A stretch of DNA of 9,396 bases from JBNJEM01 sp051745935 (GCA_051745935.1 JBNJEM010000296.1:1-9396), one strand, 5' to 3'. Shown: positions 1-7,612, numbered from the stretch's first letter. The notes: generated by a model from the sequence alone, not told the origin. Numbers and translations: made by a program.

Positions 1-25
1 TTTCGTGAGATCCGCGGACACCAGA

Positions 26-70
26 TCAAGTACGATTTCGTACTTGAAAAGACGGGCCTGGAGACCCGTC
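26..70. repeat. Two consecutive hairpins (dispersed-repeat style)
   Basis: The first hairpin pairs 26-34 with 39-47 (9 bp, TCAAGTACG with its complement) around the loop ATTT. The second pairs GACGGG at 51-56 with CCCGTC at 65-70 around an 8-nt loop. The second resembles, from memory, short palindromes scattered through planctomycete and other GC-rich genomes. There is no T-run after either stem, so a simple Rho-independent terminator is not supported. They lie between an unseen upstream gene and the gene starting at 155. Confidence 0.4.
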
Positions 71-154
71 CTACATATACTGTTTGCAACGTTAGGGTCA
101 AGTCACCGGCTTCGCGGGTGGTTGCTGGCCTGAGTTCCAATAGAGAGCATAACA

Positions 155-550
155 ATGAAGACATTCGATCGACGACGCATGATTCTGTTGTTCGTCTCCT
201 TGCTGGTCACGCCGTGTTCACCGACCCTGGCGCCGGCTCAGGTCTCAAACATCAAGATTGTCACCGACGCAAGTCCGGATTACTCGGATATGGACGGGAT
301 GATTCATAGCATTACCTCGAACTGGTCGACGCCGGCGGAGAAGTGCTGGGCGATGTTTTACTGGAACCACATCGCTCGTCGTCAAACCGCGCCGATGATC
401 CTGCATGGGCGGGAAGTCACCGACCCGATCCGCCAATTCAACGACTACGGATACATGATGTGTAGCACGATCGCCGGCGCGAATTGCGCGATCTGGCATC
501 ATATGGGCCTGGACCTTATGAAATCACACCTCGACGTGCCGTCTGCGTGA
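155..550 (+). CDS. Secreted transglutaminase-like protein, N-terminal fragment (probably truncated)
   Basis: This encodes 131 residues. The N-terminus (MKTFDRRR, then a hydrophobic run at about 9-20, ending near APAQ at 26-29) is a signal peptide, so export is expected. The weak Shine-Dalgarno GAGAG at 143-147 supports the ATG at 155; Met9 is a possible alternative. Residues 61-119 (AEKCWAMFYWNHIARR, then YGYMMCSTIAGANCAIW) resemble the start of a transglutaminase-like fold. Cys103 sits at the beginning of a helix, where the nucleophile would be. That fold also needs a downstream His and Asp, and the frame stops 28 residues after Cys103, so both are missing. No convincing continuation appears in the other frames. 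I infer a 3'-deleted, probably inactive gene. The family assignment is from motif resemblance only. Confidence 0.5.
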   Translation: MKTFDRRRMILLFVSLLVTPCSPTLAPAQVSNIKIVTDASPDYSDMDGMIHSITSNWSTPAEKCWAMFYWNHIARRQTAPMILHGREVTDPIRQFNDYGYMMCSTIAGANCAIWHHMGLDLMKSHLDVPSA

Positions 551-724
551 CCGAAGTACAAGCATTGAAGTTCATCAGGTACGAGCCGTTTGACATCCGC
601 ATTGCCCTGCCGGATGATAAAAAGTGACGTGACCCGCTAGGACCGATTTAGCCCTGCGGGCCCAAGATAAAGGCGATCGAGGAGAACGAAAGGAGAACGT
701 CGACCCAGAGGAGTTTGATGATGA

Positions 725-745
725 GAAAAGGTGTGACACCTTTTC
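725..745. repeat. Perfect 10-bp inverted repeat
   Basis: GAAAAGGTGT at 725-734 and ACACCTTTTC at 736-745 are exact reverse complements around a single central G at 735. The near-absence of a loop fits a protein-binding palindrome or a cruciform-type repeat better than an RNA hairpin. The downstream arm has only four T before C, so it is a weak terminator at best. No gene beside it is clearly a target. Confidence 0.5.
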
Positions 746-798
746 AGGCTTTATCGACTCGGTTTTTGACCCTTCGTAACTTTTTACTCAAAGTGTAA

Positions 799-945
799 AC
801 GTTTCACGTCCTTCAAACGGCCCAGACGCTGGAAAAGCCCTGGTTTCAGGTCGTGTCGACGTCGATCGAATTGGAACCCGTGACGGGTGCCGTCCCGGCC
901 GCGAAGGCCCCGAAACCCGGGCTTTACCAGCTAGTCGAGACATGA
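799..945 (+). pseudogene. Possible C-terminal remnant of a lost gene
   Basis: The frame between the TAA at 796-798 and the TGA at 943-945 reads like protein: TLEKPWFQVVSTSIELEP, then VTGAVPAAKAPKPGLYQLVE. Amino-acid usage is balanced and there is no plausible start codon with a ribosome site. The same frame is also open upstream of the TAA (652-795), so a nonsense mutation in a longer gene is conceivable. I do not recognise the family, and it could be a chance open frame in GC-rich DNA. Confidence 0.2.
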
Positions 946-1207
946 AGCTTACAGTTTGAGTTTTTAGCGAACTGAAGCAAGGCTCTTCCAGGCAATGAGG
1001 GTTGGAAAACGGCCCCGTGGAGCACGCGGGCCGCCGTCCGCCGTCATGATCCTTGCCGGTCCAACGCGCGGGCGAGCGGACTCTGGCCTTGCGGCTAAAC
1101 GGGGTCCGTCATAAGGGATTTGGTAACCGTTCACGGGCAAGAGACCGATACCTGCGGACGTTCGCACTTCCGTTGCACATTTTGAAAAAGGGCTTTGCCG
1201 GGTGCAA

Positions 1208-1323
1208 ATGCCACGGGCTTGTCCCGTGGTCCGTTACGTTCCACGCTACCGACGGCCAGGAGTAGTGTTTCTGGCCAGTTTGTAGCGGCGAACGTGAACC
1301 ACCACGGGACAAGCCCGTGGCAT
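1208..1323. repeat. Inverted pair of palindromic REP-like units
   Basis: The unit at 1208-1249 and the reverse complement of 1282-1323 match at 36 of 42 positions by my hand alignment. Each unit contains its own perfect hairpin, CCACGGG-cttgt-CCCGTGG at 1211-1229, and the reverse-complement version at 1302-1320 with loop acaag. Between the units a further stem pairs GGCCAG (1254-1259) with CTGGCC (1271-1276). The whole block can therefore fold as one long stem or as three hairpins. This organisation matches bacterial interspersed mosaic elements built from paired REP units, which are usually mobilised by RAYT (Y1-type) transposases. No such transposase gene is in the window. Placed convergently downstream of fabV, it could also protect or terminate that transcript. 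Confidence 0.65.
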
Positions 1324-1449
1324 CCATGCGGGCTCCTGTGTCCAGGCCGTATGGCGGCACCCGTGAGGATTCCAAAACGTCGAACCAAGCGGCGCTGAAA
1401 AGATGGATGCGTGGGTTCGGTTGATGTGCACCGAAAGGGAATGGGCTCT

Positions 1450-1482
1450 GCCGGGCAACAATCAGTCGCGAAACAGCCCGGC
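1450..1482 (-). terminator. Possible fabV transcript terminator hairpin
   Basis: Read on the minus strand, a perfect 7-bp stem GCCGGGC/GCCCGGC (1476-1482 with 1450-1456) encloses a 19-nt loop and lies about 50 nt beyond the fabV stop. No U-tract follows, so it is not a canonical intrinsic terminator. It may only be a stabilising hairpin. Confidence 0.25.
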
Positions 1483-1532
1483 GAGGTTCCCTTGAGGATG
1501 ATTGGAACGTCTTGAATGGCCGCGCGCTGCCA

Positions 1533-2711
1533 TTATGCGCAGCGGGTGGGATCGACGTCCTGGCCGTAATCGATGCCAGCGATGCCGAACCCATGATGCC
1601 TGAGGAATTCCTCGCGGAAACCGTCCAGGTCGGCGAGCTGGTGGATATTGTCATTGTTGACGCGGAGCCACAGTTTGGCGACTTCGGCCTGCACGTCGGG
1701 GCGCATTTCCCAATCATCCAGACGGAGGCGGCCCGACTCATCGGGCGGCGCGGGAGGGCTGGAAAAGAGGAAGTCGTGATAAAGCCGATAGATCTGTTGG
1801 ATACAGTTCTCATGCAGCCCTTTGGCCTTCATGACCTGGTAAAGCAGTGAGATGTACAGCGGAACGGCCGGGATCACCGCGCTGGCCCTGGTCACCAGCG
1901 CCTTCTGGATGCCGATCACCGCCCGACCCGATAGCGGGGCCAGCCGTGAACTGATGGTTTTGGCTCGCTTTTCCAGGTCTTCCTTGGCTCTGCCAATCGT
2001 CCCTTCGCGATAGATGGGGCGAGTGACATCCGGGCCGATATACGAGAAGGCGATGGTTTGGAATCCCGAAGCCAGGCATTCCGCCTCCAACAGCTTCTCG
2101 ATCCACAGGGCCCAGTCCTCCCCTCCCATGACCTTGATGGTGTGGGAGACTTCTTCGGGCGAGGCTGGATAGCTGGTTTCTTCCCGAACTTCACCGGTGA
2201 GGAAATCGACCGTTTTGGCGGTGTAGGATTGCCCAATCGGCCGGATGACGGAGGTGTGGATTTCCCCTGTTTCCGGGTCGACGCGGCGCGGCGCCGCAAT
2301 GCTGTAGACCAGAAAATCGACCTGCCCCATTGTCTGGCGTATTTGCTCGACGACCTGGGCTTTGGTGTCGTTGGCAAATGCATCCCCATTGAGGTTCCAG
2401 ACTGGATAGCCCTGTCGTCGAGCCAGCGTGGTGAAGGCTTCGTTATTGTACCAGCCGGCCGAGGCGGTTCGTTTTTCCTTCGGAGGGCGCTCGTAGGCGA
2501 CGCCGACGGTTGCCGCTCCCGAGGCGAAAGCCGACACAATCCGAGCTGCCAAACCATAGCCGTTCGAGGCTCCGATAATGAGTACTCGCTTGGGACCGGC
2601 GATCTTCTCCCGCTGCCTCACATAACGGATTTGGTCCTTGACCTGGGCAAGACACCCCTGGGGATGGGCGTTCAGGCATACGTTCTCGCGTATTCGGGGC
2701 TCAATAATCAT
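1533..2711 (-). CDS. fabV: FabV: NADH-dependent trans-2-enoyl-ACP/CoA reductase
   Basis: This 392-residue cytoplasmic enzyme reduces the trans-2 double bond of enoyl-ACP or enoyl-CoA with NADH, the last step of each fatty-acid elongation cycle. The length matches the FabV/TER family, about 400 residues and much longer than FabI. It starts MIIEPRIREN with AHPQGC at 15-20, typical of FabV. The glycine-rich nucleotide-binding loop GASNGYGLA is at 47-55, on a Rossmann core. The active-site Tyr-X8-Lys is Y234 to K243, inside PIYREGTIGRAKEDL, with a second conserved Tyr at 224 in AFSYIGPDVT. The C-terminus (HHGFGIAGIDYGQDVDP) is also typical. The ATG at 2711 has GAAAG-type purines upstream on the minus strand and a candidate promoter at 2759-2787. 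It is monocistronic and divergent from the SNF2 gene. No key residue is missing, so it should be active. Family knowledge: FabV enzymes are generally much less sensitive to triclosan than FabI. Confidence 0.95.
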   Translation of the reverse strand: MIIEPRIRENVCLNAHPQGCLAQVKDQIRYVRQREKIAGPKRVLIIGASNGYGLAARIVSAFASGAATVGVAYERPPKEKRTASAGWYNNEAFTTLARRQGYPVWNLNGDAFANDTKAQVVEQIRQTMGQVDFLVYSIAAPRRVDPETGEIHTSVIRPIGQSYTAKTVDFLTGEVREETSYPASPEEVSHTIKVMGGEDWALWIEKLLEAECLASGFQTIAFSYIGPDVTRPIYREGTIGRAKEDLEKRAKTISSRLAPLSGRAVIGIQKALVTRASAVIPAVPLYISLLYQVMKAKGLHENCIQQIYRLYHDFLFSSPPAPPDESGRLRLDDWEMRPDVQAEVAKLWLRVNNDNIHQLADLDGFREEFLRHHGFGIAGIDYGQDVDPTRCA

Positions 2712-2758
2712 GATCCGCTTTCAGTATCCGCTCGGACGAGTTGCTTCATGGGAGCTAA

Positions 2759-2787
2759 ATTGTGGGCGGTTCGCTGGTGGTCGTCAA
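2759..2787 (-). promoter_or_regulatory. Candidate sigma70-type promoter for fabV
   Basis: On the minus strand, TTGACG (2782-2787) is followed by a 17-bp spacer and CACAAT (2759-2764). That is five of six matches to the -35 consensus and four of six to the -10. The -10 lies about 48 nt upstream of the fabV ATG, giving a short leader. No operator is evident. Confidence 0.4.
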
Positions 2788-3088
2788 TCCGGGAGCAATG
2801 GCTGGCCGCGCGCCCCCGAGACCCGGGGCGATGTCGCCTTCGCAATCCTTCAGCCGTGTGTTCGCCGCGTCGAGATCGAGGAGTGGACCGCACGGCAAAC
2901 AAACTAACGTGACCCGTGGAACCCTTCCCCGGCTTCTACTCCCGGCGAACGGGTGGAGGGTAAGCAATATCCTAGCCCCCGTAACAACACACTGGGGCCC
3001 CGCTTCTAAAAGTCCCTGGGCGAGCGGAAACCTCAATGGCCTTGTCATGGCTTGTTAATGCGGGCCGGACTTGTCGTGGTTCGAATGC

Positions 3089-3117
3089 TTGAAGCGAATG
3101 GTCGCAGACGGTATGAT
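3089..3117 (+). promoter_or_regulatory. Candidate sigma70-type promoter for the SNF2 gene
   Basis: TTGAAG (3089-3094), a 17-bp spacer and TATGAT (3112-3117) form a good housekeeping-type promoter, with a five-of-six -10. The start codon at 3198 is 80 nt downstream of the -10, leaving a leader of about 70 nt. No strong hairpin was seen in that leader. Confidence 0.5.
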
Positions 3118-3197
3118 TTGGGGCTAGGTTTTCGATCGTGTTAGCGTCGATTACATGAGCGGCCCCGTCCGGGAATTAATCACGAAAGGAATCGCCA

Positions 3198-6100
3198 ATG
3201 CCTACCGACTCACTCATCGAATCGTACGCCAAGCTCGCTCCCGTTGAACGCCATGTGGCGCATCTCTTTGCCCTGTCCGGCAGAACATTGAGGCACAGAG
3301 ATCTGGTTTCCCTATCGAAGCAGTGTGGTTGGTCCGATCGTAACGGAAAACACGTAACCCAGCCGACCGTCAAGAGGGCGGTCAATAAGTTAATCCGAAA
3401 CGACGTTTTACAAAACTCGGTGTACGGTGGCGTCCACGTTAATCCGGAGGTTGAAGACCTGGTGGTGCAGGATTCGATTGAGGAGGACTGGTTCGACACG
3501 CTGATCCGCCACCTGCAAGACGCATCCCCGCGCAGATTCTACAGCGGACATGCAACCGGGCGCATGTCGCGCGATTTACGGATTGCGTTCTACAACGGGG
3601 ACGTTGACACGTTCAAGTCGCTTGCCCCCGACGCCGACGGCCTGGTCACCCCGGCCAGTATGCTTTCCCCCTTTAACCGGGACCTCTACGACCGGCTTGA
3701 CCCCGTGCTGCAGGAGATGTACTTGATCGATGCCATGCCCCGATTGATTGTCGGTGGCGCGGGAAGTCGAGACGCGGTGGACGTCTTCAAGCAGTTCGTT
3801 GAATCGCGACGGGATTTGAACAACGATCTGGTGGCTTGCGCCATCGACATTTTCGTGGCTTGTGGAGAGCTTCAGTCGCTTGTTGCGCTTGACCGAAGAA
3901 CGAACAATAAGTGGATGGAAATCGCTGGTTGCCACGCGATGATGCGCGGCGAGTGGGAGCAGGCGGAATCCTGTTTTGCCACCGCCATGTCGATCGGAAA
4001 ACGAGGTTCCAAAAAGAGCAAAACGGCGACGAAATACCTCCCGGCCGTCTTGTATCTCCTACTATTGTTCAAGAAGAATTCGGCCGACGCCCGCCGCCAG
4101 GCGTCCTCGCTTCTGGCGTCCGTCGCCAGAGCACGCGGGGGGCGGTATACCGACGTGCTGGACGTATTCAAACCGGCCATTTCCTTTCAAGAGTCACCGT
4201 CCTCGCCGTCGGAGTTTGCCGCGACGCTCAAGGAAGCGTGCCACACTCCGCTCGCTTCGCTGTTGGCGGGGTACGTTTGGAACTGGAGTCTGACCGAACA
4301 CGATGCCAAGCTCGACATCAGCGGCCTGCTTCGGACGTTGAAGTCTTACCAGCGGCTTGGCATGTCATGGCTAGCGGCCGAAGCGGCCGGGCTGGCCGGC
4401 AAGACATCCATGAAAAGCGCGCCCAAGCTGGCTGATCAATGCGACAAGATGCACGAGCGACTTGGCACGCAAAGTTTGGTGGACGTCGTTCGCCCGGCGC
4501 CACGGTGGGAACGGGCCTTGCACGCCATCGGCCGGTTAGCCGAGGGGGATTCGCAAACCACGACCTCGGGGGCGCGGGCCGAACAGCGGATGATTTGGGA
4601 GATCAGCTACGGGACCCGCGTGAGCAGCATCCACCTCCGTCCCATCGTTCAGAAGTGGCAGGGGCGCGGCTGGAGCAAGGGGCGTCCGGTGGCCTTGCAG
4701 CGGCTGTACGAACAATACAGCGATCCGGAGTTTGCTTTTCTTTCGGAGCAAGACATGGCGATTTGCCGTGCCTTGCAGGTGGAAACGGACCGGAATTGCT
4801 ACGGGTATACCGAAAACACCTACTACTTCGACGATCTGCGGGTGGCGCGGGCCATTGTCGGGCATCCCTGCGTTTTTCTGGAAGGGGATCGCGAGAATCC
4901 CGTGGAGATCGTGGAGCAAGAGCCGCACCTGATCGTCACCAAGACCCAAGACGAACGGATCGCTTTGTCGCTCAAGCCCGAATTGCCGCGGCGGGTATAT
5001 GACGAAGGAGAATATTTTTCCATCCGGGAAGAGGGACCGCGGCGGCTGGCATTCGTGTTCTTCAATGCGAAGCATCAGGAGCTCCACAAGATCCTCGGCG
5101 GAACGCTCAACGTGCCCGAGTCGGCGGCCGGTCGCGTGATGGAGTCGATCCAGCCCGTGGCGTCGCTGGTCGCCGTTCATTCGGAGATCGGCGGCAGCGG
5201 GGCGTCCGGTGAAACGGTAACGGCCGACCCCCGTCCCCACCTGCACTTATTGCCCTACCACGCCGGCCTGCAATTGAGATTTTTCGTGCGGCCGTTCGGA
5301 GAAGAAGGGCCGTTTTTCGTGCCGGGCGAAGGGGCGGAAACCGTGGTCGCGAGGATCGCTGATCAACCCCGAACGGCGCATCGCGACTTGGACGAGGAGC
5401 GCCGGAGGCTGTCGGCCGTGATTGCGGCTTGTCCCGCTATTGCCATTCAGACTGACAGCGAATCCATCTGCTTTCCGTCCGTGGCCGAAGCCCTGGAGGT
5501 CCTGTTGCAGCTCGAGGACCTCGTGGTGGAGGAGAAGATCACGCTGCACTGGCCGCAGGGTCGGCGTCTGCAGTTGGCGGGCCAGGTATCGGGATCCCAG
5601 TTCCGCGTCAATATCCGTCGGGACCGTGATTGGTTCGCGGCCTCCGGCGACTTGAAAGTGGATCAGTCATTGTCACTGGATCTGATGAAGTTAATGGAGT
5701 TGGTGGAAGCTTCTCCATCGCGGTTTGTGAAGTTGGACGATGGCCGGTTCTTGGCGCTGACCGAACAGCTGCGACAGCGGATCGAGGAACTAGCGGCCTA
5801 CGGTGAACGCGGGAAAGCCAAGCTGCGGTTCCCGCCAATTCGAGCGGCTGCCTTTGAAGCGCTGGAGGGGACGGCTTCGGTGAAGGCGGACAAGCATTGG
5901 CGGCAGTGCGTGAAGCGGATGCGCGACGCCGGTGAGGTGACGGCCTCGGCGCCCTCGACGCTGTCAACGGAGCTGCGTGATTATCAGTTGGAAGGGTTCC
6001 AGTGGCTCGCGCGGCTGGCCCACTGGGGAGCCGGCGCGTGCCTGGCTGATGACATGGGGTTGGGCAAGACGATTCAAGCCTTGGCCCTTCTGCTGCGCCG

Positions 6101-7337
6101 ATCGTCCGACGGGCCGGCGTTGGTCGTGGCCCCAACGTCGGTGGCATTCAACTGGCGGAATGAAATCCAGCGATTCGCGCCCACGTTGAACGCCCGGCTG
6201 TTCGGCATGGGCGACCGCGACGCAGCCCTCAAAAACCTGGGGCCGCGAGACGTGCTGATTTGCAGCTATGGATTGATGTGTAGCGAGGCCGAGAGGTTGC
6301 AGTCGCGGCATTGGCACACCATCGTCCTTGACGAAGCCCAGGCGATCAAGAACGTGGCCACCAAACGCTCCCGCGCGGCCATGGGACTGGAGGCGGATTT
6401 CCGTCTGATCATGACCGGCACGCCGCTGGAGAACCATCTTGGCGAACTCTGGAACTTGTTCCAATTCATCAACCCCGGGTTGCTCGGTTCACTGGAAAGC
6501 TTTCAGCAGCGATTCGCCACGCCGATCGAACGCGATGGCTGCCGCGAAACGCGGCGGCGGCTCAAGAAGCTGATTCAACCCTTCATTCTCCGGCGCACGA
6601 AGTCGCAGGTGCTGGAGGAATTGCCTTCCCGGACGGAAATCACGTTGAAGGTTGAGTTGAGCGAGGAAGAGGCCGCGTTTTACGAAGCATTGCGCCGTCG
6701 CGCGCTCGAGAAGTTGGAGGAAAGTGACGACGAGCGGTCACGGCATCTGCGAATCCTCGCCGAACTGATGCGGCTGCGCCGGGCCTGCTGCCATCCGCGA
6801 TTGGTGATGGAGGATTGCGGGATATCGAGTTCGAAGCTCACTCTGTTTTCCGAGACGCTCGCCGAGCTGCTGGACAACCGGCACAAGGTTTTGGTCTTCA
6901 GCCAATTCGTCGATCACCTGACCGTGATTCGCCAGGAACTCGACCGTCAAGGCGTCTCGTATCAGTACCTTGACGGCAGTACACCCGCCGGGCAGCGCAA
7001 GAAGCGAGTTGAAGCGTTCCAGTCGGGGGAAGGTGATGTGTTCTTGATCAGTTTGAAAGCGGGCGGTTTGGGCCTGAACCTGACCGCCGCCGACTATGTG
7101 ATCCACATGGACCCCTGGTGGAATCCAGCGACGGAAGACCAGGCGTCCGACCGCGCGCACCGTCTCGGCCAGCAGCGGCCCGTAACCATCTACCGCTTGA
7201 TCACGCAAGACACCATCGAGGAACGCATCACCGACCTGCACGCCACCAAACGCGACCTGGCCGACAGCCTCCTCGAAGGCACCGACGTGACCGGAAAACT
7301 TTCCACTGAGGAACTACTAAGACTTATCCGCGAATAG
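3198..7337 (+). CDS. Large SNF2-family ATPase (Swi2/Snf2 helicase-like) with winged-helix and helical-repeat N-terminus
   Basis: This is a 1379-residue SF2 translocase that should use ATP to move along double-stranded DNA and displace or remodel bound proteins. Start: AAAGGA at 3185-3190, 7 nt before ATG. Residues about 10-95 look like a winged helix (RTLRHRDLVSLSKQCGW, then VTQPTVKRAVNKLIRNDVL). Residues about 100-440 are helical, with a TPR-like stretch near 245-265. Residues about 450-900 resemble the region that precedes the motor in bacterial SNF2 proteins, with GWSKGRPVAL at 491-500 and a W812-centred segment ending FVKLDDGRFLAL. The motor begins at DYQLEGFQWL (928). Walker A is DDMGLGKT (951-958, K957). 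Walker B is DEAQ (1045-1048). Motif III is MTGTPLEN (1072-1079). The second RecA lobe starts near 1229, with SLKAGGLGLNLT at 1285-1296 and motif VI around RAHRLGQ (Arg1319, Arg1322). All motor motifs look intact. No SWIM zinc motif was seen. It has its own promoter and no co-transcribed partner, so its cellular role is open: repair, transcription recycling or defence. Confidence 0.93.
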   Translation: MPTDSLIESYAKLAPVERHVAHLFALSGRTLRHRDLVSLSKQCGWSDRNGKHVTQPTVKRAVNKLIRNDVLQNSVYGGVHVNPEVEDLVVQDSIEEDWFDTLIRHLQDASPRRFYSGHATGRMSRDLRIAFYNGDVDTFKSLAPDADGLVTPASMLSPFNRDLYDRLDPVLQEMYLIDAMPRLIVGGAGSRDAVDVFKQFVESRRDLNNDLVACAIDIFVACGELQSLVALDRRTNNKWMEIAGCHAMMRGEWEQAESCFATAMSIGKRGSKKSKTATKYLPAVLYLLLLFKKNSADARRQASSLLASVARARGGRYTDVLDVFKPAISFQESPSSPSEFAATLKEACHTPLASLLAGYVWNWSLTEHDAKLDISGLLRTLKSYQRLGMSWLAAEAAGLAGKTSMKSAPKLADQCDKMHERLGTQSLVDVVRPAPRWERALHAIGRLAEGDSQTTTSGARAEQRMIWEISYGTRVSSIHLRPIVQKWQGRGWSKGRPVALQRLYEQYSDPEFAFLSEQDMAICRALQVETDRNCYGYTENTYYFDDLRVARAIVGHPCVFLEGDRENPVEIVEQEPHLIVTKTQDERIALSLKPELPRRVYDEGEYFSIREEGPRRLAFVFFNAKHQELHKILGGTLNVPESAAGRVMESIQPVASLVAVHSEIGGSGASGETVTADPRPHLHLLPYHAGLQLRFFVRPFGEEGPFFVPGEGAETVVARIADQPRTAHRDLDEERRRLSAVIAACPAIAIQTDSESICFPSVAEALEVLLQLEDLVVEEKITLHWPQGRRLQLAGQVSGSQFRVNIRRDRDWFAASGDLKVDQSLSLDLMKLMELVEASPSRFVKLDDGRFLALTEQLRQRIEELAAYGERGKAKLRFPPIRAAAFEALEGTASVKADKHWRQCVKRMRDAGEVTASAPSTLSTELRDYQLEGFQWLARLAHWGAGACLADDMGLGKTIQALALLLRRSSDGPALVVAPTSVAFNWRNEIQRFAPTLNARLFGMGDRDAALKNLGPRDVLICSYGLMCSEAERLQSRHWHTIVLDEAQAIKNVATKRSRAAMGLEADFRLIMTGTPLENHLGELWNLFQFINPGLLGSLESFQQRFATPIERDGCRETRRRLKKLIQPFILRRTKSQVLEELPSRTEITLKVELSEEEAAFYEALRRRALEKLEESDDERSRHLRILAELMRLRRACCHPRLVMEDCGISSSKLTLFSETLAELLDNRHKVLVFSQFVDHLTVIRQELDRQGVSYQYLDGSTPAGQRKKRVEAFQSGEGDVFLISLKAGGLGLNLTAADYVIHMDPWWNPATEDQASDRAHRLGQQRPVTIYRLITQDTIEERITDLHATKRDLADSLLEGTDVTGKLSTEELLRLIRE

Positions 7338-7612
7338 AAAAGCGTATAAAATGGAAGACGCGCCGTGGAAGTAGACTGAGTACCGAAGGCGAATGGCAAC
7401 CTTCCTTTGCGTGTGAAACTCCTCGCCGTCATGAACCAACGTTGGTGTTGACAAGGGACGCGTTGCCTGGTGGCGCCGCCAGCGAATGCCGTCGGACATG
7501 CTGGGCGAAACCGTTTGTTCTGAGGGGAAAGATTCAAGTGTCGGCATTTGTGAAAGCCGCCACCGAGTGCTAGGCATTGGAGTAAGTGTTGGCGGCATCA
7601 AGGAGTACTGGT
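7338..7612. other. Spacer with palindromes between the SNF2 gene and the secreted-protein gene
   Basis: This 275-bp spacer contains a perfect 12-bp palindrome ACCAACGTTGGT at 7435-7446. A near-perfect 16-bp palindrome, CTGGTGGCGCCGCCAG, is at 7467-7482, with one T/G wobble pair in RNA. A small GAAGG/CCTTC stem pairs 7385-7389 with 7400-7404. TTGACA at 7448-7453 is a perfect -35 hexamer, but there is no -10 at the right distance. No terminator with a T-run follows the SNF2 stop. The structure could belong to an untranslated leader or to a degraded repeat or ncRNA. Confidence 0.4.

Larger units (their letters stand above)
551..1532. other. Gene-poor region with decayed coding remnants and palindromes
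   Basis: No intact gene is supported in this stretch of nearly 1 kb. It contains coding-like tails, one ending at the TGA at 625-627 (last residues RYEPFDIRIALPDDKK) and another ending at 945. It also contains a perfect hairpin at 725-745, a REP-like inverted pair at 1208-1323 and a GC-rich hairpin at 1450-1482 just beyond fabV. Small frames such as 718-798 (26 codons, with GAGGAG upstream) and 995-1114 (39 codons) have nothing recognisable in them. The mix suggests a region where genes have been lost and small repeats have accumulated. Confidence 0.5.
2712..3197. other. Divergent intergenic spacer between fabV and the SNF2 gene
   Basis: This 486-bp spacer separates two divergent genes. It carries a minus-strand promoter candidate for fabV (2759-2787) and a plus-strand candidate for the SNF2 gene (3089-3117). 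A perfect GGGGCCCC palindrome is at 2994-3001. Overlapping frames of about 90-100 codons on both strands (around 2755-3058) are rich in Arg, Pro, Gly and Ser and show no domain, so I treat them as chance frames. The roughly 300 bp between the two promoters has no assigned role. Confidence 0.5.

Noticed and set aside
1..309. Plus-strand frame open from the left edge to a stop at 309, possibly the end of an upstream gene
   Set aside because: It runs through both hairpins and overlaps half of the better-supported gene at 155, and its translation beyond residue 40 looks like a frame shadow.
995..1114. 39-codon Arg/Gly/Pro-rich frame
   Set aside because: No ribosome site and a composition typical of out-of-frame GC-rich DNA.
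1109..1813. 234-codon minus-strand frame
   Set aside because: It overlaps the C-terminal part of fabV in another frame and crosses the REP pair; composition is low-complexity Ser/Arg/Pro.
2058..2912. 284-codon plus-strand frame antisense to fabV
   Set aside because: It mirrors the fabV codons and has no recognisable domain; fabV is unambiguous.
4536..5246. 236-codon minus-strand frame inside the SNF2 gene
   Set aside because: Antisense shadow of a continuous, domain-supported 1379-codon gene.
3198..7337. DISARM or another known SNF2-containing defence system
   Set aside because: No methyltransferase, phospholipase D-like or DUF1998 partner gene flanks the SNF2 gene.
7338..7585. Group II intron or similar ribozyme remnant
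   Set aside because: A GTGTG and several stems are present, but no domain V hairpin and no reverse transcriptase gene could be recognised.
7586..7612. Upstream GTG start for the secreted protein
   Set aside because: The ATG at 7613 has AAGGAG at ideal spacing and begins a standard signal peptide; the GTG would put the ribosome site inside the coding sequence.
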